A DNA stretch of 38,945 nucleotides from a virus, in IMG/VR virus record IMGVR_UViG_3300044799_000023, positions 1 to 38,945 of that record; one strand, written 5' to 3'. Below, piece after piece: positions 24,638 to 32,623 of this stretch (positions within the stretch are counted from its first letter, which is position 1; each line of letters begins with the position of its first letter). The notes beneath the pieces were generated by a model. The model saw only the letters and a list, made by a program, of their open reading frames with translations. It searched no databases and had not been told where the DNA came from. The position numbers and the translations under genes are program-made.

Positions 24638-25372
24638 TTACAGCGATGTAGTATGCTTTCCTTCCTTTCTCCAGGTCCTCAGAATTCCGCCTATGTATCT
24701 CAATGTCGGTTGATTCTGAAGGCACGCCTCCCGGATAGCATCAATTACCCAGGGAGCAGAGAATTGGTCAACCGCAAACTTTAATTGGTTCTCCGTCTCC
24801 TCATTGATAGTTGTTCCATTAAGACAGATGTTCTTTTCGTAAACTTCTATTACTTGTTCTAAAGACAAAGAGACGGGGGGATTAAGGGGGGTACTATCTC
24901 TTATCTCTTCTTCTATAATCTCTAATCTCTTATCTCTTTCTCCTGTTGTACTTTTAGTTACAAAGTCTTCTGTAACTTCCTGTTGTAACTTTTGGTTACA
25001 CTTCTCAGGCGGAGGTTTAATCGTAGTCTCATCCTGACGATAGGGCTTCTGCCTGCGATATTCGGACTGGTATTTTGACCAGTTTTTGATGACAATTACG
25101 TTCTCATTTCCGACCTCGACCCTATCAGTTTCTATTAGTTTTTTCTTGCAGGCCACCCATTTTTGAACAGAAATTTGGAGCAGGTCGGCTAATTGTTGGT
25201 CCAAAAACCCCACCTGGTCGGTGATTTTTATCTCCCCGGAATCGCCATATTTCCCAGACCCAGCCAGCACCAAGAGGTCAACCCAAATCCCCCGGAACTC
25301 CGGTGTCTCCTCTCGGAGTGTGCCATTCAGCCACTTATCACAATAAATCTTAATCCAAGTTCTGCTACCCAT
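24638..25372 (-). CDS. DnaD-like replication initiation protein
   Basis: Product is 244 residues, ATG at 25372. Residues 1-105 (MGSRTWIKIYCDKWLNGTLR, then ADLLQISVQKWVACKKKLIE and VIKNWSKYQ) match the N-terminal winged-helix domain of phage replisome organiser proteins. The C-terminal part (LEQVIEVYEKNICLNG, then APWVIDAIREACLQNQ and YIGGILRTWRKEG) matches the DnaD/DnaB_2 domain with its YxxxIL..W end. Such proteins bind the origin and recruit helicase loader. No helicase or loader gene is present, so host factors are likely used. Confidence 0.85.
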   Translation of the reverse strand: MGSRTWIKIYCDKWLNGTLREETPEFRGIWVDLLVLAGSGKYGDSGEIKITDQVGFLDQQLADLLQISVQKWVACKKKLIETDRVEVGNENVIVIKNWSKYQSEYRRQKPYRQDETTIKPPPEKCNQKLQQEVTEDFVTKSTTGERDKRLEIIEEEIRDSTPLNPPVSLSLEQVIEVYEKNICLNGTTINEETENQLKFAVDQFSAPWVIDAIREACLQNQPTLRYIGGILRTWRKEGKHTTSL

Positions 25373-25384
25373 TCCTCTCTCCTG

Positions 25385-27280
25385 TCATAGCTCCATTGGA
25401 ATAGATATTTTAGATACTTCCTTGATTGCCAACTTGCAATAGTCAGGATTCAGGTCAATGCCTATACATTTACGGCCTAATCTCTTGGCGACACTTAACG
25501 CCTTTCCAGAGCCACAGAATGGGTCAAGAACTACACCAGGCTCAAATCCAGCATTACAGCCACAATCGGTATAGCCTAATTCCTTAGCCTCACTCATACT
25601 TTCTAATATGCGCCTTTTAGTATCAGATGGGCTTTGTGCTAACCCCTCTTCATAATTAGCCGTGTCTTGCCCTTTGTATGCCCCTTGCTTATCACAGCCC
25701 GCTATCCTCATGGCATCTGTAATCTGTTTATCTATTACTTGATAAACCTTCTCCCTCTCCTTCCCACACTTCTTACAGATATGAGTAGGACAGCCACTTA
25801 ATATCGGTGTCTCGCATAACTTCTCAGGGAAGGTGGCAAAGTTCTTGATTCCGTGCCATTGGGCAGTCGGTTCTGTGTTTATTTCCCAGACATCACGCTT
25901 GTTGCGGCCTAACTCCCCATACCCACTTCGTAAACCTGCACCAAGCGGAGACAGAAAAGCATCACCATATCCCTCATTCCGCTTATCTCTCAACGAGCCT
26001 GGCTCTGTGGTATGTGGCTCAAACTGCTGCTCAAAGAAGTAATCTTCGCAACCTGAATGGCGGTTAAGATTTGGCTCTGGCAGATTGGCAAACTCTACTT
26101 CGTGTTGGTTTAATGCCTTGCACAGCTCCCATAGCCTTATCTTCTCTTGATATTCAGCGTCAGATAGAGGGATAGGACCATCTCTTGACCCTTTCGGACT
26201 TCCCCTATGGTAATTGGTTTTCTGTAGGGCTACACAGACTTTGGCTTGTTCTCTCTTCCCAATCAAATAAGGATATACTTCCCCAATTATTGATAATGCG
26301 TCATTATGCGTTATTTCCCATCTATACATAGCTAGATTAGTGCTAGCACCAGCGTCTTTCACCCCTCCTATGCCCGTGATTGCTACACATCTGTCAAGTA
26401 TCGCCTTACAGGAATTATTGATGGTTATATAAGCCCCAAAAGTATCGTGTGGTCTATTAACCACAGATTTCCTTATACCGATAGTCCCTTCTGCGTCTAT
26501 CATTGCAGCCAACCATGCCCTATCATCGTTCGCCAATGACTCAGGCAACCATCGTTTTATATCATTGCTGCGTTCCTTTGATTTCACAAAGAAAAATAGA
26601 TGTTCCCAAGTTCCTGTAAACCTATCCTTGACGCTTTCAGGCATGGGATTTGACTTATACCAGACAATATCGTTTCTAAGTATCCAGCCATGTTCCACCA
26701 TCGCTAGGGCAAAGCGGGAAGGTATTAAACAGAGGGATTTGGCCTGCCCCCCCTTTGGTCTGAAATTTGCATATTCTCCCGCCGATTCTCCTGCTATCTT
26801 TTGGGGCGCATTAAAAGTTCCTTGTGCTGTTGACCAATAACTATCATCTATATTCACCCAGCAAGTGCCTGTCTTTTTCAGGACCCGCTTAACCTCATCG
26901 AAGATTTGTACCAAGTGCGAGATGTAGAGTTCGATGGTGGGTTCTAAGCCTAATTCCCCTCGCCATGCGTGGCATTTGAGGCAGAAATTGCCTTGTTCTG
27001 CCTTGCCAAAGTGGTCATAATTGGCACTAGGGCTGTCTGCACTTACGGTTCGTGTCCCTGTTGACCAACCCTTATGTATTCTTGTTTGGCTTTTATCAGA
27101 TACAAATTCATGTTCGCAATGATTCTCCCCCCAAATCTGAGGCTCTGTCTTGTAGGTTCGGAGTCCCCAGTACGGGGGTGAAGTCATAACGCAATCCACA
27201 CTTTCAGCCGATATTCCCTTGAGAACATCTAAGGCGTGTCCTTGATAGATGGTTACATTAGGCTCTTGATATACTGTCAT
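25385..27280 (-). CDS. DNA methyltransferase with embedded LAGLIDADG endonuclease domain
   Basis: Product is 631 residues. The methyltransferase half has catalytic motif IV TSPPYW at 33-38 and, at the C-terminus, the SAM-binding motif I DPFCGSGKA at 586-594, an order that marks a beta-class N4-cytosine/N6-adenine enzyme. Conserved KSNPMPESVKDRFTGTWEHL at 209-228 and YFFEQQF at 414-420 flank an insertion from about 236 to 411. The insert contains WLAAMIDAEG (256-265), a LAGLIDADG motif, followed by TIGIRKSVVNRP and IGKREQAKV as in homing endonucleases. Intein splicing blocks were not seen. Two cysteine pairs (C100/C103, C502/C505) may bind zinc. It protects phage DNA or regulates replication; whether the nuclease is active is unknown. 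Confidence 0.9.
   Translation of the reverse strand: MTVYQEPNVTIYQGHALDVLKGISAESVDCVMTSPPYWGLRTYKTEPQIWGENHCEHEFVSDKSQTRIHKGWSTGTRTVSADSPSANYDHFGKAEQGNFCLKCHAWRGELGLEPTIELYISHLVQIFDEVKRVLKKTGTCWVNIDDSYWSTAQGTFNAPQKIAGESAGEYANFRPKGGQAKSLCLIPSRFALAMVEHGWILRNDIVWYKSNPMPESVKDRFTGTWEHLFFFVKSKERSNDIKRWLPESLANDDRAWLAAMIDAEGTIGIRKSVVNRPHDTFGAYITINNSCKAILDRCVAITGIGGVKDAGASTNLAMYRWEITHNDALSIIGEVYPYLIGKREQAKVCVALQKTNYHRGSPKGSRDGPIPLSDAEYQEKIRLWELCKALNQHEVEFANLPEPNLNRHSGCEDYFFEQQFEPHTTEPGSLRDKRNEGYGDAFLSPLGAGLRSGYGELGRNKRDVWEINTEPTAQWHGIKNFATFPEKLCETPILSGCPTHICKKCGKEREKVYQVIDKQITDAMRIAGCDKQGAYKGQDTANYEEGLAQSPSDTKRRILESMSEAKELGYTDCGCNAGFEPGVVLDPFCGSGKALSVAKRLGRKCIGIDLNPDYCKLAIKEVSKISIPMEL
26048..26575 (-). 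other. In-frame LAGLIDADG insertion within the methyltransferase
   Basis: These codons (about residues 236-411) interrupt the methyltransferase between FFFVKSK and DYFFEQQF. In ordinary relatives of this enzyme the two segments are expected to be nearly adjacent. The block has one LAGLIDADG motif at 26486-26515, so it would work as a dimer. No start or stop codon separates it from the host protein. Confidence 0.75.
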
Positions 27281-27297
27281 AGCTCCATTACTTCCTG

Positions 27298-27555
27298 TTA
27301 AGGTTCGGTTTGGTTATAATCAGGGTCTTTAGCAAATTCAGGGAATTCAAAGAATTTACATTCCCATACTGGCATAGCCATTCCGTTAATTTTACAAGTT
27401 CGGAAATTTTGCTCTGCTAGGTCACAGTTTTCAGGTTCATTTGGCTTGAATTTCCCACACCTAAAACATAAGCAATGCTGTCTGTGCTTCCCCTTCAAGT
27501 CTTCATCTACAAAAACCCATTCTCCGTGATGTGAATAGCCTATAATACTGCCCAT
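27298..27555 (-). CDS. Cysteine-rich protein, GKHRQHCLC family
   Basis: Product is 85 residues, ATG at 27555 with AAAGGAGGAAT upstream. The pattern HCLCFRCGKFKP, then NC, C and WECKFFEF is that of a small conserved family with five to six cysteines and a His, most likely a zinc-binding protein. It lies directly upstream of the methyltransferase gene. The biochemical role is unknown. Confidence 0.65.
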   Translation of the reverse strand: MGSIIGYSHHGEWVFVDEDLKGKHRQHCLCFRCGKFKPNEPENCDLAEQNFRTCKINGMAMPVWECKFFEFPEFAKDPDYNQTEP

Positions 27556-27644
27556 TTTATTCCTCCTTTGTTTTCCTGATAAGCCTTCATCCTATCCCCT
27601 CAAAGATGGCTTCGTACTAACTCCAAAGGCTCATAAGTTAATAA

Positions 27645-27824
27645 TCATTCCTTGGTCTCGCCTGGCAGTATGGTTTCTACAGGATTGATACCCAAGAGGC
27701 GTTCACGCAGAACGAGCTTCAGGGCTTCAATGCCGAGCTTACAAGCCTTTATGCGTTTTACTTGGGGGATTTCATTACCCCAACTAAGAAGTCTCAATAT
27801 TTTAATCGCTTCTTCTGGTGTCAT
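27645..27824 (-). CDS. Small helical protein
   Basis: ATG at 27824 (MTPEEAIKILRLLSWGNEIP) follows AAGGAGGAGA. Product is 59 residues, helical, with CKLGIEALKLVLRERLLGIN. The SD and the frame length support coding. Similar short GIEAL-containing phage proteins are uncharacterised. Confidence 0.65.
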   Translation of the reverse strand: MTPEEAIKILRLLSWGNEIPQVKRIKACKLGIEALKLVLRERLLGINPVETILPGETKE

Positions 27825-27861
27825 TCTCCTCCTTTTTATCTATAAGCCCCATTCCTTGAGC

Positions 27862-28170
27862 CTATGCCCTATAGGGTAGTTTTATCTCAGAGAAGAAATG
27901 TCTTGCATCCTTTTCTGATAGTTTGCAGCCATGTTCGGCAACATAAAGGCAAGTGTCTTGTTCCTTGTAGGAATTGGGAGCATCAGTTCCGATATAGGCT
28001 GCCCAATCGCCTAAACATCCTGCTTCTGTGATTCTGGCATTGATTACGGCAACTATGGCAAGTTGCTTCCCTCCTTGATTCCAGAATCTTCCCTCTAAAT
28101 AGCGTGTGGTATCGGTTTGCTGGAATACATAATAGGGCAGTGCATCTAAATTCATTACTTCTGCTTTCAT
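27862..28170 (-). CDS. Hypothetical early protein
   Basis: Product is 102 residues, ATG at 28170 with AAGGAGGGAA, overlapping the upstream stop as ATGA. Mixed alpha/beta, including QLAIVAVINARITEAGCLGD and DAPNSYKEQDTCLYVAEHGC. Two cysteines and a DW pair are visible, but no family is recognised. Confidence 0.6.
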   Translation of the reverse strand: MKAEVMNLDALPYYVFQQTDTTRYLEGRFWNQGGKQLAIVAVINARITEAGCLGDWAAYIGTDAPNSYKEQDTCLYVAEHGCKLSEKDARHFFSEIKLPYRA

Positions 28171-28754
28171 TTCCCTCCTTCTACTAACTTAAACTCATAT
28201 CGAAAGACCCACAAACCATTTATCTTCTCTAGGATTGGCAAGGCTGCTTCTCCACCTTCAAGTGTTAATTCTTCGGGTGATAAAGGTAGTCTTAACTGTT
28301 CGACAGAATTAGCTTTAATCAGGATAAAGTAGCGGGCTGCCTTTTGAGGCATCATCATTGGGGAACGCCACTTGTAATATCTCGCATAGTCTTTTGTTTC
28401 TTGGGTATTATCTAGTCTATAAAGATAAAAGGGCGGTTTGCCTAAGAAACATTCCCTCGGAGTTCCTACATCTAGTTCTCGAATGTCAGCACCAGCTTTG
28501 AACATAAATGCCTCTTTGATATAGACAGTCTCGCCTACTTGGTAGCGAGGCTTGATTTTCCTGCCTTTACCATCACACACCCAAAACCATCCATGAAAGT
28601 TTGAAGGGTGTATTGCACTCAAATAACCACCAGAAAGGTAAAGGCTTTCAGAACCATCTAAGGTTTCTAGACCTTTAATCACCCTTCTGGTAACTGTCTT
28701 TCTTAACTCTACAATCGCCTTAATACTCTCATTCGTAAATATTATGCCTTTCAC
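28167..28754 (-). CDS. ASCH-like domain protein
   Basis: Product is 195 residues, ATG at 28754. The order IFTNESIKAIVELRKTVTRR, then KPRYQVGETVYIKEAFMF, WRSPMMMPQKAARYFILIKA and EELTLEGGEAA is the standard layout of the phage ASCH family: an opening KTxTRR, a basic YxVGExxyxkE strand and a MPxxAxR core. ASCH domains bind RNA or modified nucleic acid. The real target is unknown. Confidence 0.75.
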   Translation of the reverse strand: MKGIIFTNESIKAIVELRKTVTRRVIKGLETLDGSESLYLSGGYLSAIHPSNFHGWFWVCDGKGRKIKPRYQVGETVYIKEAFMFKAGADIRELDVGTPRECFLGKPPFYLYRLDNTQETKDYARYYKWRSPMMMPQKAARYFILIKANSVEQLRLPLSPEELTLEGGEAALPILEKINGLWVFRYEFKLVEGGK

Positions 28755-28792
28755 TCTTTACCTTCTTTCTTTAGCCGTTCTCAAAGGAATAA

Positions 28793-28972
28793 CTATGTAG
28801 CATCTATGACGCATTTTGCCTTATAAACTAAATAGCTCTGAATCTTGTTCTCAAGGACATAATGCCAAGCAGCCTCTAAATAAAGAAAACTAAAGATTTT
28901 GAGTGCTTTTGGTTCTCCTTGAGGCTCTTTTTGAGAGTTCGCATCATAGATTTCAAGAAACCATTCTTCCAT
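28793..28972 (-). CDS. 59-residue hypothetical protein
   Basis: ATG at 28972 (MEEWFLEIYDANSQKEPQGE) follows AGGAGGGCAGAC. One alpha/beta unit with KALKIFSFLYLEAAWHYVLE and an aromatic-rich core. The SD is good and the frame is closed by TAG at 28793. Nothing indicates function. Confidence 0.6.
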   Translation of the reverse strand: MEEWFLEIYDANSQKEPQGEPKALKIFSFLYLEAAWHYVLENKIQSYLVYKAKCVIDAT

Positions 28973-29003
28973 TGTCTGCCCTCCTATATTCTTTCAGTAT
29001 CCA

Positions 29004-29360
29004 TTATTCTTGGCTGGGAAGTACCTTAACCCAAACTTCACCTTTTGAATCTGGCTTGAGCATATCTCTCAAAGCCTCTTCATAAGCCATACTTGGTGTA
29101 TAATCTCGCCAAATATGAATATCTTTAACAGGATTAGGCAAGTCTTGATTCTCTGCCTTAACAAGCAACTTGCCTTCCTCGTGAAGCTCAATCCATTCCT
29201 GTAGGGTTCTATTACCTAACTTAATGCGGAGGATTTGGTCTCTTAACTCTACCCAATCAACAGTAGGCACTTTAACAGTAAACTCTCCGATTTTGCATTG
29301 TGTATCTTTCATCGGTGGCTTAGCTATTAAATTATCTATCTCTTCTCTTACTCGTTCCAA
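29004..29360 (-). CDS. Hypothetical protein with TTG start
   Basis: Product is 118 residues. The start is TTG at 29360 (MERVREEIDNLIAKPPMKDT), supported by AAAGGAGAACAGAA. The sequence has FTVKVPTVDWVELRDQILRI followed by a helical segment and an acidic strand. No family is recognised. Confidence 0.55.
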   Translation of the reverse strand: MERVREEIDNLIAKPPMKDTQCKIGEFTVKVPTVDWVELRDQILRIKLGNRTLQEWIELHEEGKLLVKAENQDLPNPVKDIHIWRDYTPSMAYEEALRDMLKPDSKGEVWVKVLPSQE

Positions 29361-29431
29361 TTCTGTTCTCCTTTCTTGGCTAATCTCTGCATTTTCTTAT
29401 CACTTGTTATCCTTGAGCGCAGGATTGACTT

Positions 29432-29584
29432 CTAGGTATAGCCAGCCGAGATATATTCCTTTGCCCAATCCCTGTAAAAGCTCCTTCTACTTTCGGGCAA
29501 GGTCTTCCATGTAACCCCGTCAAGCACCTTATTCCAATACCGGAATAACCTTTTGGCGGTTCTCTCTATCAACTCTTTATCCAT
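29432..29584 (-). CDS. 50-residue basic protein
   Basis: ATG at 29584 (MDKELIERTAKRLFRYWNKV) follows AAAAGGAGAGCAAAT. It is short, basic and helical with WKTLPESRRSFYRDWAKEYI. It sits between the nuclease gene and a TTG-start gene. A similar sequence type is common in phage early regions, without known role. Confidence 0.6.
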   Translation of the reverse strand: MDKELIERTAKRLFRYWNKVLDGVTWKTLPESRRSFYRDWAKEYISAGYT

Positions 29585-29603
29585 ATTTGCTCTCCTTTTA
29601 GTT

Positions 29604-30599
29604 CTAAACCTTAATGATGTCCTTACGCCAGGACTTCCCTTCGCTCTTGTATTGTGCCTTCACTTCCGGGGGGATGTCGTATGTCGCCCTGGTCATCCAC
29701 TTGCCCGTAATGAAGTAGTCTCCCACCAGGATTTTCTCTCTCCCTTCCACGAGCTTGTTGATTCTGTCGTTTACCTCATCGAACTCCTTAGCCCCTGGCT
29801 TGAGCGTGTTATAACGCATCACCAGTTCGAGCAGTTCGGTATCGTCAGAGATTTCGACTTCCTTGCCGATTCTGTCTGGCATACAAATATGGGCAAAGCC
29901 ACAATCTCCACAGATGTCCTCATTGTATTCAATGGGCTCAGGCAGAGTCCCTTCAGCTACATGCTTATTGATTGCCTCAGCTTTCTTTATCAGGCTTTCC
30001 CCGAACTCATAATCCAGAGTTACCCATATCTCTTTGAGCATCCCGGAACTTTTGTTTTTGAACAGGAATAACCCAACCTCTTTGTTGTCCATAAGTAAAT
30101 AGAGGGTTAGTTGTGCGGGGGATCTTTGCATATAAGCGTATTTGTGTTTGAGCATGTCATTGACTGAGTTTATAGAGGCAAAGGGGTGAGGTGCTGCCGA
30201 TTTAATTTCTGTGGGGATTATGATGCTGTCATGGAATTGCTCCAGCTTGGCCTTGATGTCAGCCGGGAGCGTGTCATTGTGGACAAGCTCAGGGGCAACA
30301 GCCAGCTTTAAGTCTATGTTCCCGGTTATTTGATACTTTGCCCAAGAGAAGGTGCGCTGTTGCTCGACTATCGTAAACCCGGCCTCCCTCAAGTCATCCT
30401 CAGTAGAACGCTCAATCACCCGCCCCATGTCGAAAATCATCTGGAGTTCAGGAGTGTAACTCGCCTTTTCCTGCCACCGGGTCCGGTTCAGAATCAAGTA
30501 TCGAAGGCACTGGTGTCCGAGTTCCGAAGCGCGGTTCGAGTTCACCGGGTATTGCCGTATCTTTAATGCTTTAGCTTGAAGTATCTTTTCGACTATCAT
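29604..30599 (-). CDS. Cas4/RecB-type PD-(D/E)XK exonuclease with Fe-S cysteine pattern
   Basis: Product is 331 residues, ATG at 30599 overlapping the previous stop. The active site is G-N-I-D at 93-96, E131-I-K133 and a Q163 helix (AQLTLYLLM), the Cas4/RecB arrangement. A lone cysteine C31 (GHQCLRYL) and C230-x2-C233-x5-C239 form the four-cysteine pattern that ligates a 4Fe-4S cluster in Cas4 and AddB. The C-terminal 80 residues are unlike Cas4 core. Next to a recombination candidate it probably resects DNA ends for phage recombination; no CRISPR genes are present. Confidence 0.85.
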   Translation of the reverse strand: MIVEKILQAKALKIRQYPVNSNRASELGHQCLRYLILNRTRWQEKASYTPELQMIFDMGRVIERSTEDDLREAGFTIVEQQRTFSWAKYQITGNIDLKLAVAPELVHNDTLPADIKAKLEQFHDSIIIPTEIKSAAPHPFASINSVNDMLKHKYAYMQRSPAQLTLYLLMDNKEVGLFLFKNKSSGMLKEIWVTLDYEFGESLIKKAEAINKHVAEGTLPEPIEYNEDICGDCGFAHICMPDRIGKEVEISDDTELLELVMRYNTLKPGAKEFDEVNDRINKLVEGREKILVGDYFITGKWMTRATYDIPPEVKAQYKSEGKSWRKDIIKV

Positions 30600-30853
30600 T
30601 CTGTTTTCCTCTCTCTCACAACGAGTTCGCCATTCAATTCAATTACATATTGTTCTAGCCTAATCCAGTGCATTTGACCGCTATCAAGACATACGGCAGG
30701 CCACATCGCAGTTAGGTCAATTTCCGCATAGGGGTTAGATACTTTCATATAGACAAGATTTCCGTCTGGCACTTTGCATAGTGCCCCAATAAGCAAGTCT
30801 GCAAACTGCACTTGATTGATATTGGGATTTAGGTGGGTAATCTTTATCATCAT
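30596..30853 (-). CDS. Small protein between recombination genes
   Basis: Product is 85 residues, ATG at 30853, overlapping stops on both sides. Strand-rich with ADLLIGALCKVPDGNLVYMK and an acidic WIRLEQYVIELNGELVVRER end. Its position between the nuclease and the candidate annealing protein suggests a role in recombination, but nothing specific shows it. Confidence 0.6.
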   Translation of the reverse strand: MMIKITHLNPNINQVQFADLLIGALCKVPDGNLVYMKVSNPYAEIDLTAMWPAVCLDSGQMHWIRLEQYVIELNGELVVRERKTE

Positions 30854-31734
30854 TCATCCCCTCCATCAATCTCCTGTTGCAGCGTTTCAATCACTGTGCT
30901 GGCTTGCTTCTTGGTAATCTTCGATACGGAAGTCGGGACCTCCGCCAGCCCCAGGATTGTCGCTACCTTCTGCATCTTCTTTAGCTCATCCCCCACTCCG
31001 AGCTTTTTAAGCTGGGCATAGATAGCTGAAGCCTGGGGTTCGGTTGCTGGCTCATCAGCACCGGGTTTTGCTGTCTGCTTCATGGTAGAGGATGGAGCTT
31101 TTCCAGGCTGGGATGATGGTGCTTTGCCCTCTTTCTTGTAGGGAATTGAGGTAAGTTGCTCTTTCGTTATGCCAGCATACTCCTGTAATTCTTCATAAGA
31201 CAGATTGCGTATGCCAAGTAAACGAGTCACGCCATTGACTATCAGATTGGAATAGGCGGCCTTTTTGACATCCCCGGGGTCAATCTCTGATGGTGGGAGT
31301 TCAAATTTTTCTCTGTCCTTTCCCTCGCCTTCCCACTCATATTTCTTAAAGAACCCATCTTTTGAAGAACGGGTCCCGACTATCTCAGCAGAAATGCCGC
31401 CAATGCTGAACTCGCCCGTATATGTGTACATAAAATGCCCACCCTCAAGGTTCTCCTTTGTTGGCTCAGCGATTCGCCAAGAGATACCGAATACCCTAGC
31501 TACCTTCTCTGCCCCAGATGATTGTAGATAGGGATGACCTTGCTGATCCACCCAGTCATACTTATTTGTCAACTTCAAGGCTATTCGCTTAATCTTAGCC
31601 AATGCATCAACACGTTTCTCGGCAGCTTCGGCCACACTGATTAAGGTCTCATCGGCAATAGGTGCTATGGTTTGCACTCGCTCTGATATAGATATGCCAC
31701 CTTGTTTAACTATTTCTGTTCCTTTTTCAGTCAT
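30850..31734 (-). CDS. Candidate ssDNA-annealing or recombination-associated protein
   Basis: Product is 294 residues, ATG at 31734. Residues about 47-85 read ALKLTNKYDWVDQQGHPYLQ, then SSGAEKVARVFGISWRI, and further on IDPGDVKKAAYSNLIVNGVT plus RLLGIRNLSYEELQ. This pattern belongs to a conserved phage family that I recognise but cannot name. Past about residue 200 a low-complexity linker (GKAPSSQPGKAPSSTMKQTA) precedes a short helical tail. Neighbouring RecB-like nuclease suggests an annealase partner, as in lambda Red or RecET. It lacks any obvious RecT, Erf or Sak motif. Confidence 0.6.
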   Translation of the reverse strand: MTEKGTEIVKQGGISISERVQTIAPIADETLISVAEAAEKRVDALAKIKRIALKLTNKYDWVDQQGHPYLQSSGAEKVARVFGISWRIAEPTKENLEGGHFMYTYTGEFSIGGISAEIVGTRSSKDGFFKKYEWEGEGKDREKFELPPSEIDPGDVKKAAYSNLIVNGVTRLLGIRNLSYEELQEYAGITKEQLTSIPYKKEGKAPSSQPGKAPSSTMKQTAKPGADEPATEPQASAIYAQLKKLGVGDELKKMQKVATILGLAEVPTSVSKITKKQASTVIETLQQEIDGGDE

Positions 31735-31849
31735 GTTCCTCCTTTATGTCTTCGCCCTTACATCCAGGGCATTGACCATTTCTATATTCTTGGTTGGTCT
31801 GTTCCATCTCTGTAAATTCCGCTCCGCAATCAAGACATTCGTAATTCAT
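31727..31849 (-). CDS. 40-residue zinc ribbon protein
   Basis: ATG at 31849 (MNYECLDCGAEFTEMEQTNQ) with GGAGGCTAAAT upstream. Two pairs, C5-x2-C8 and C27-x2-C30 (CPGC), form a ribbon like those of rubredoxin-type modules. It overlaps the candidate recombination gene by 8 bases. Confidence 0.65.
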   Translation of the reverse strand: MNYECLDCGAEFTEMEQTNQEYRNGQCPGCKGEDIKEEHD

Positions 31850-31851
31850 AT

Positions 31852-32043
31852 TTAGCCTCCCTTCTTTATCAGTTCTTGTTCCTTCTGCCAATCCTCTTGT
31901 CCTTTCAAATAAGCATCAACCGCAAGAGAACACATACCAAACCGCTCATTCCATAAGGCACACTCCAATTTCATACAATCAGTTTTAATAAAGCTATCGT
32001 CACCGAGTGCGCAATTTGCAATCATAAATAATGGACAAATCAT
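31852..32043 (-). CDS. Cysteine-rich early protein
   Basis: Product is 63 residues, ATG at 32043. Cysteines occur at 3, 11, 23, 28 and 38 with a leading hydrophobic stretch, and the end is basic (QKEQELIKKGG). Possibly metal-binding. No family was recognised. Confidence 0.55.
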   Translation of the reverse strand: MICPLFMIANCALGDDSFIKTDCMKLECALWNERFGMCSLAVDAYLKGQEDWQKEQELIKKGG

Positions 32044-32052
32044 CGTTCCCTC

Positions 32053-32268
32053 CTATGTCCTTTCCGCCATAGTTCTCCAGGTTACTGGCAGGCTCTCTAT
32101 TACCCCGAAACTTGTGCACTCCAAGATATAGGCTAAGTGAAATCTATTTTCGGGTAGTCTTAGTAACCGTTCAGCCTCTAATCTGGCTTCGTCCACAGTA
32201 AAATGTTTCTTGGTTGACTCGCTTTTCCCTTCAATCCATACCATCCAGAATTTATACATTTCGCTCAT
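32053..32268 (-). CDS. Small hypothetical early protein
   Basis: Product is 71 residues, ATG at 32268 with GGAGG upstream. Pattern MSEMYKFWMVWIEGKSESTK, then DEARLEAERLLRLPENRFHL, strand and helix. It resembles uncharacterised phage proteins with a similar opening. It overlaps the preceding gene by 17 bases. Confidence 0.6.
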   Translation of the reverse strand: MSEMYKFWMVWIEGKSESTKKHFTVDEARLEAERLLRLPENRFHLAYILECTSFGVIESLPVTWRTMAERT

Positions 32269-32455
32269 CTTTACCTCCGTTTAGAGAATCCCAGTAATCC
32301 TGGCAAGCCTGCCATAGAGTCTCCTGTGTCGCCCCGGTCTGGCTAAAGGTTTGAATTCTCTTATCCTTGAAGTACAGCTCAAGAATATGGTCGCCATCCT
32401 CTCTTAGTTGAAAACCGAGGTCTGCATAATCTTCTAGTATTGCACTTGTTATCAT
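32252..32455 (-). CDS. Small hypothetical early protein
   Basis: Product is 67 residues, ATG at 32455 joined to the upstream stop as ATGA. Strand-rich N-terminus (LGFQLREDGDHILELYFKDK) and a C-terminal helix TLWQACQDYWDSLNGGK. No named family. Confidence 0.55.
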   Translation of the reverse strand: MITSAILEDYADLGFQLREDGDHILELYFKDKRIQTFSQTGATQETLWQACQDYWDSLNGGKDERNV

Positions 32456-32568
32456 TTCTCCCTCCCTAGCTCTTCAATCCTCATATTTCCCTTTTGCTGA
32501 CAATACAAGTCAAAGAGCCTCAGAACTTGCATTGCGGGTCCCGACAGTTTTATAATTAGTTGTTTCAA
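32452..32568 (-). CDS. 38-residue protein with TTG start
   Basis: TTG at 32568 (MKQLIIKLSGPAMQVLRLFD) has AAAGGAGTAAGT upstream, and the stop overlaps the next start as ATGA. Hydrophobic and helical. Coding support is the SD and the coupling; function is unknown. Confidence 0.45.
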   Translation of the reverse strand: MKQLIIKLSGPAMQVLRLFDLYCQQKGNMRIEELGREK

Positions 32569-32623
32569 ACTTACTCCTTTCTGGTAGGGATTCCTGAATG
32601 AGGACAGGCAGCCCTACCATTGT

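Noticed and set aside
25385-27280. Intein in the methyltransferase
   Set aside because: No Cys/Ser at the insertion edge with splicing block A, no TxxH block B and no terminal HN plus Cys/Ser/Thr were found around the LAGLIDADG block.
29553-30071. Plus-strand frame of 172 codons
   Set aside because: It lies antisense to the nuclease gene and has no SD or recognisable motif.
29604-30599. Cas4 as part of a CRISPR system
   Set aside because: No Cas1, Cas2 or repeat-spacer array is present; the neighbours are recombination genes.
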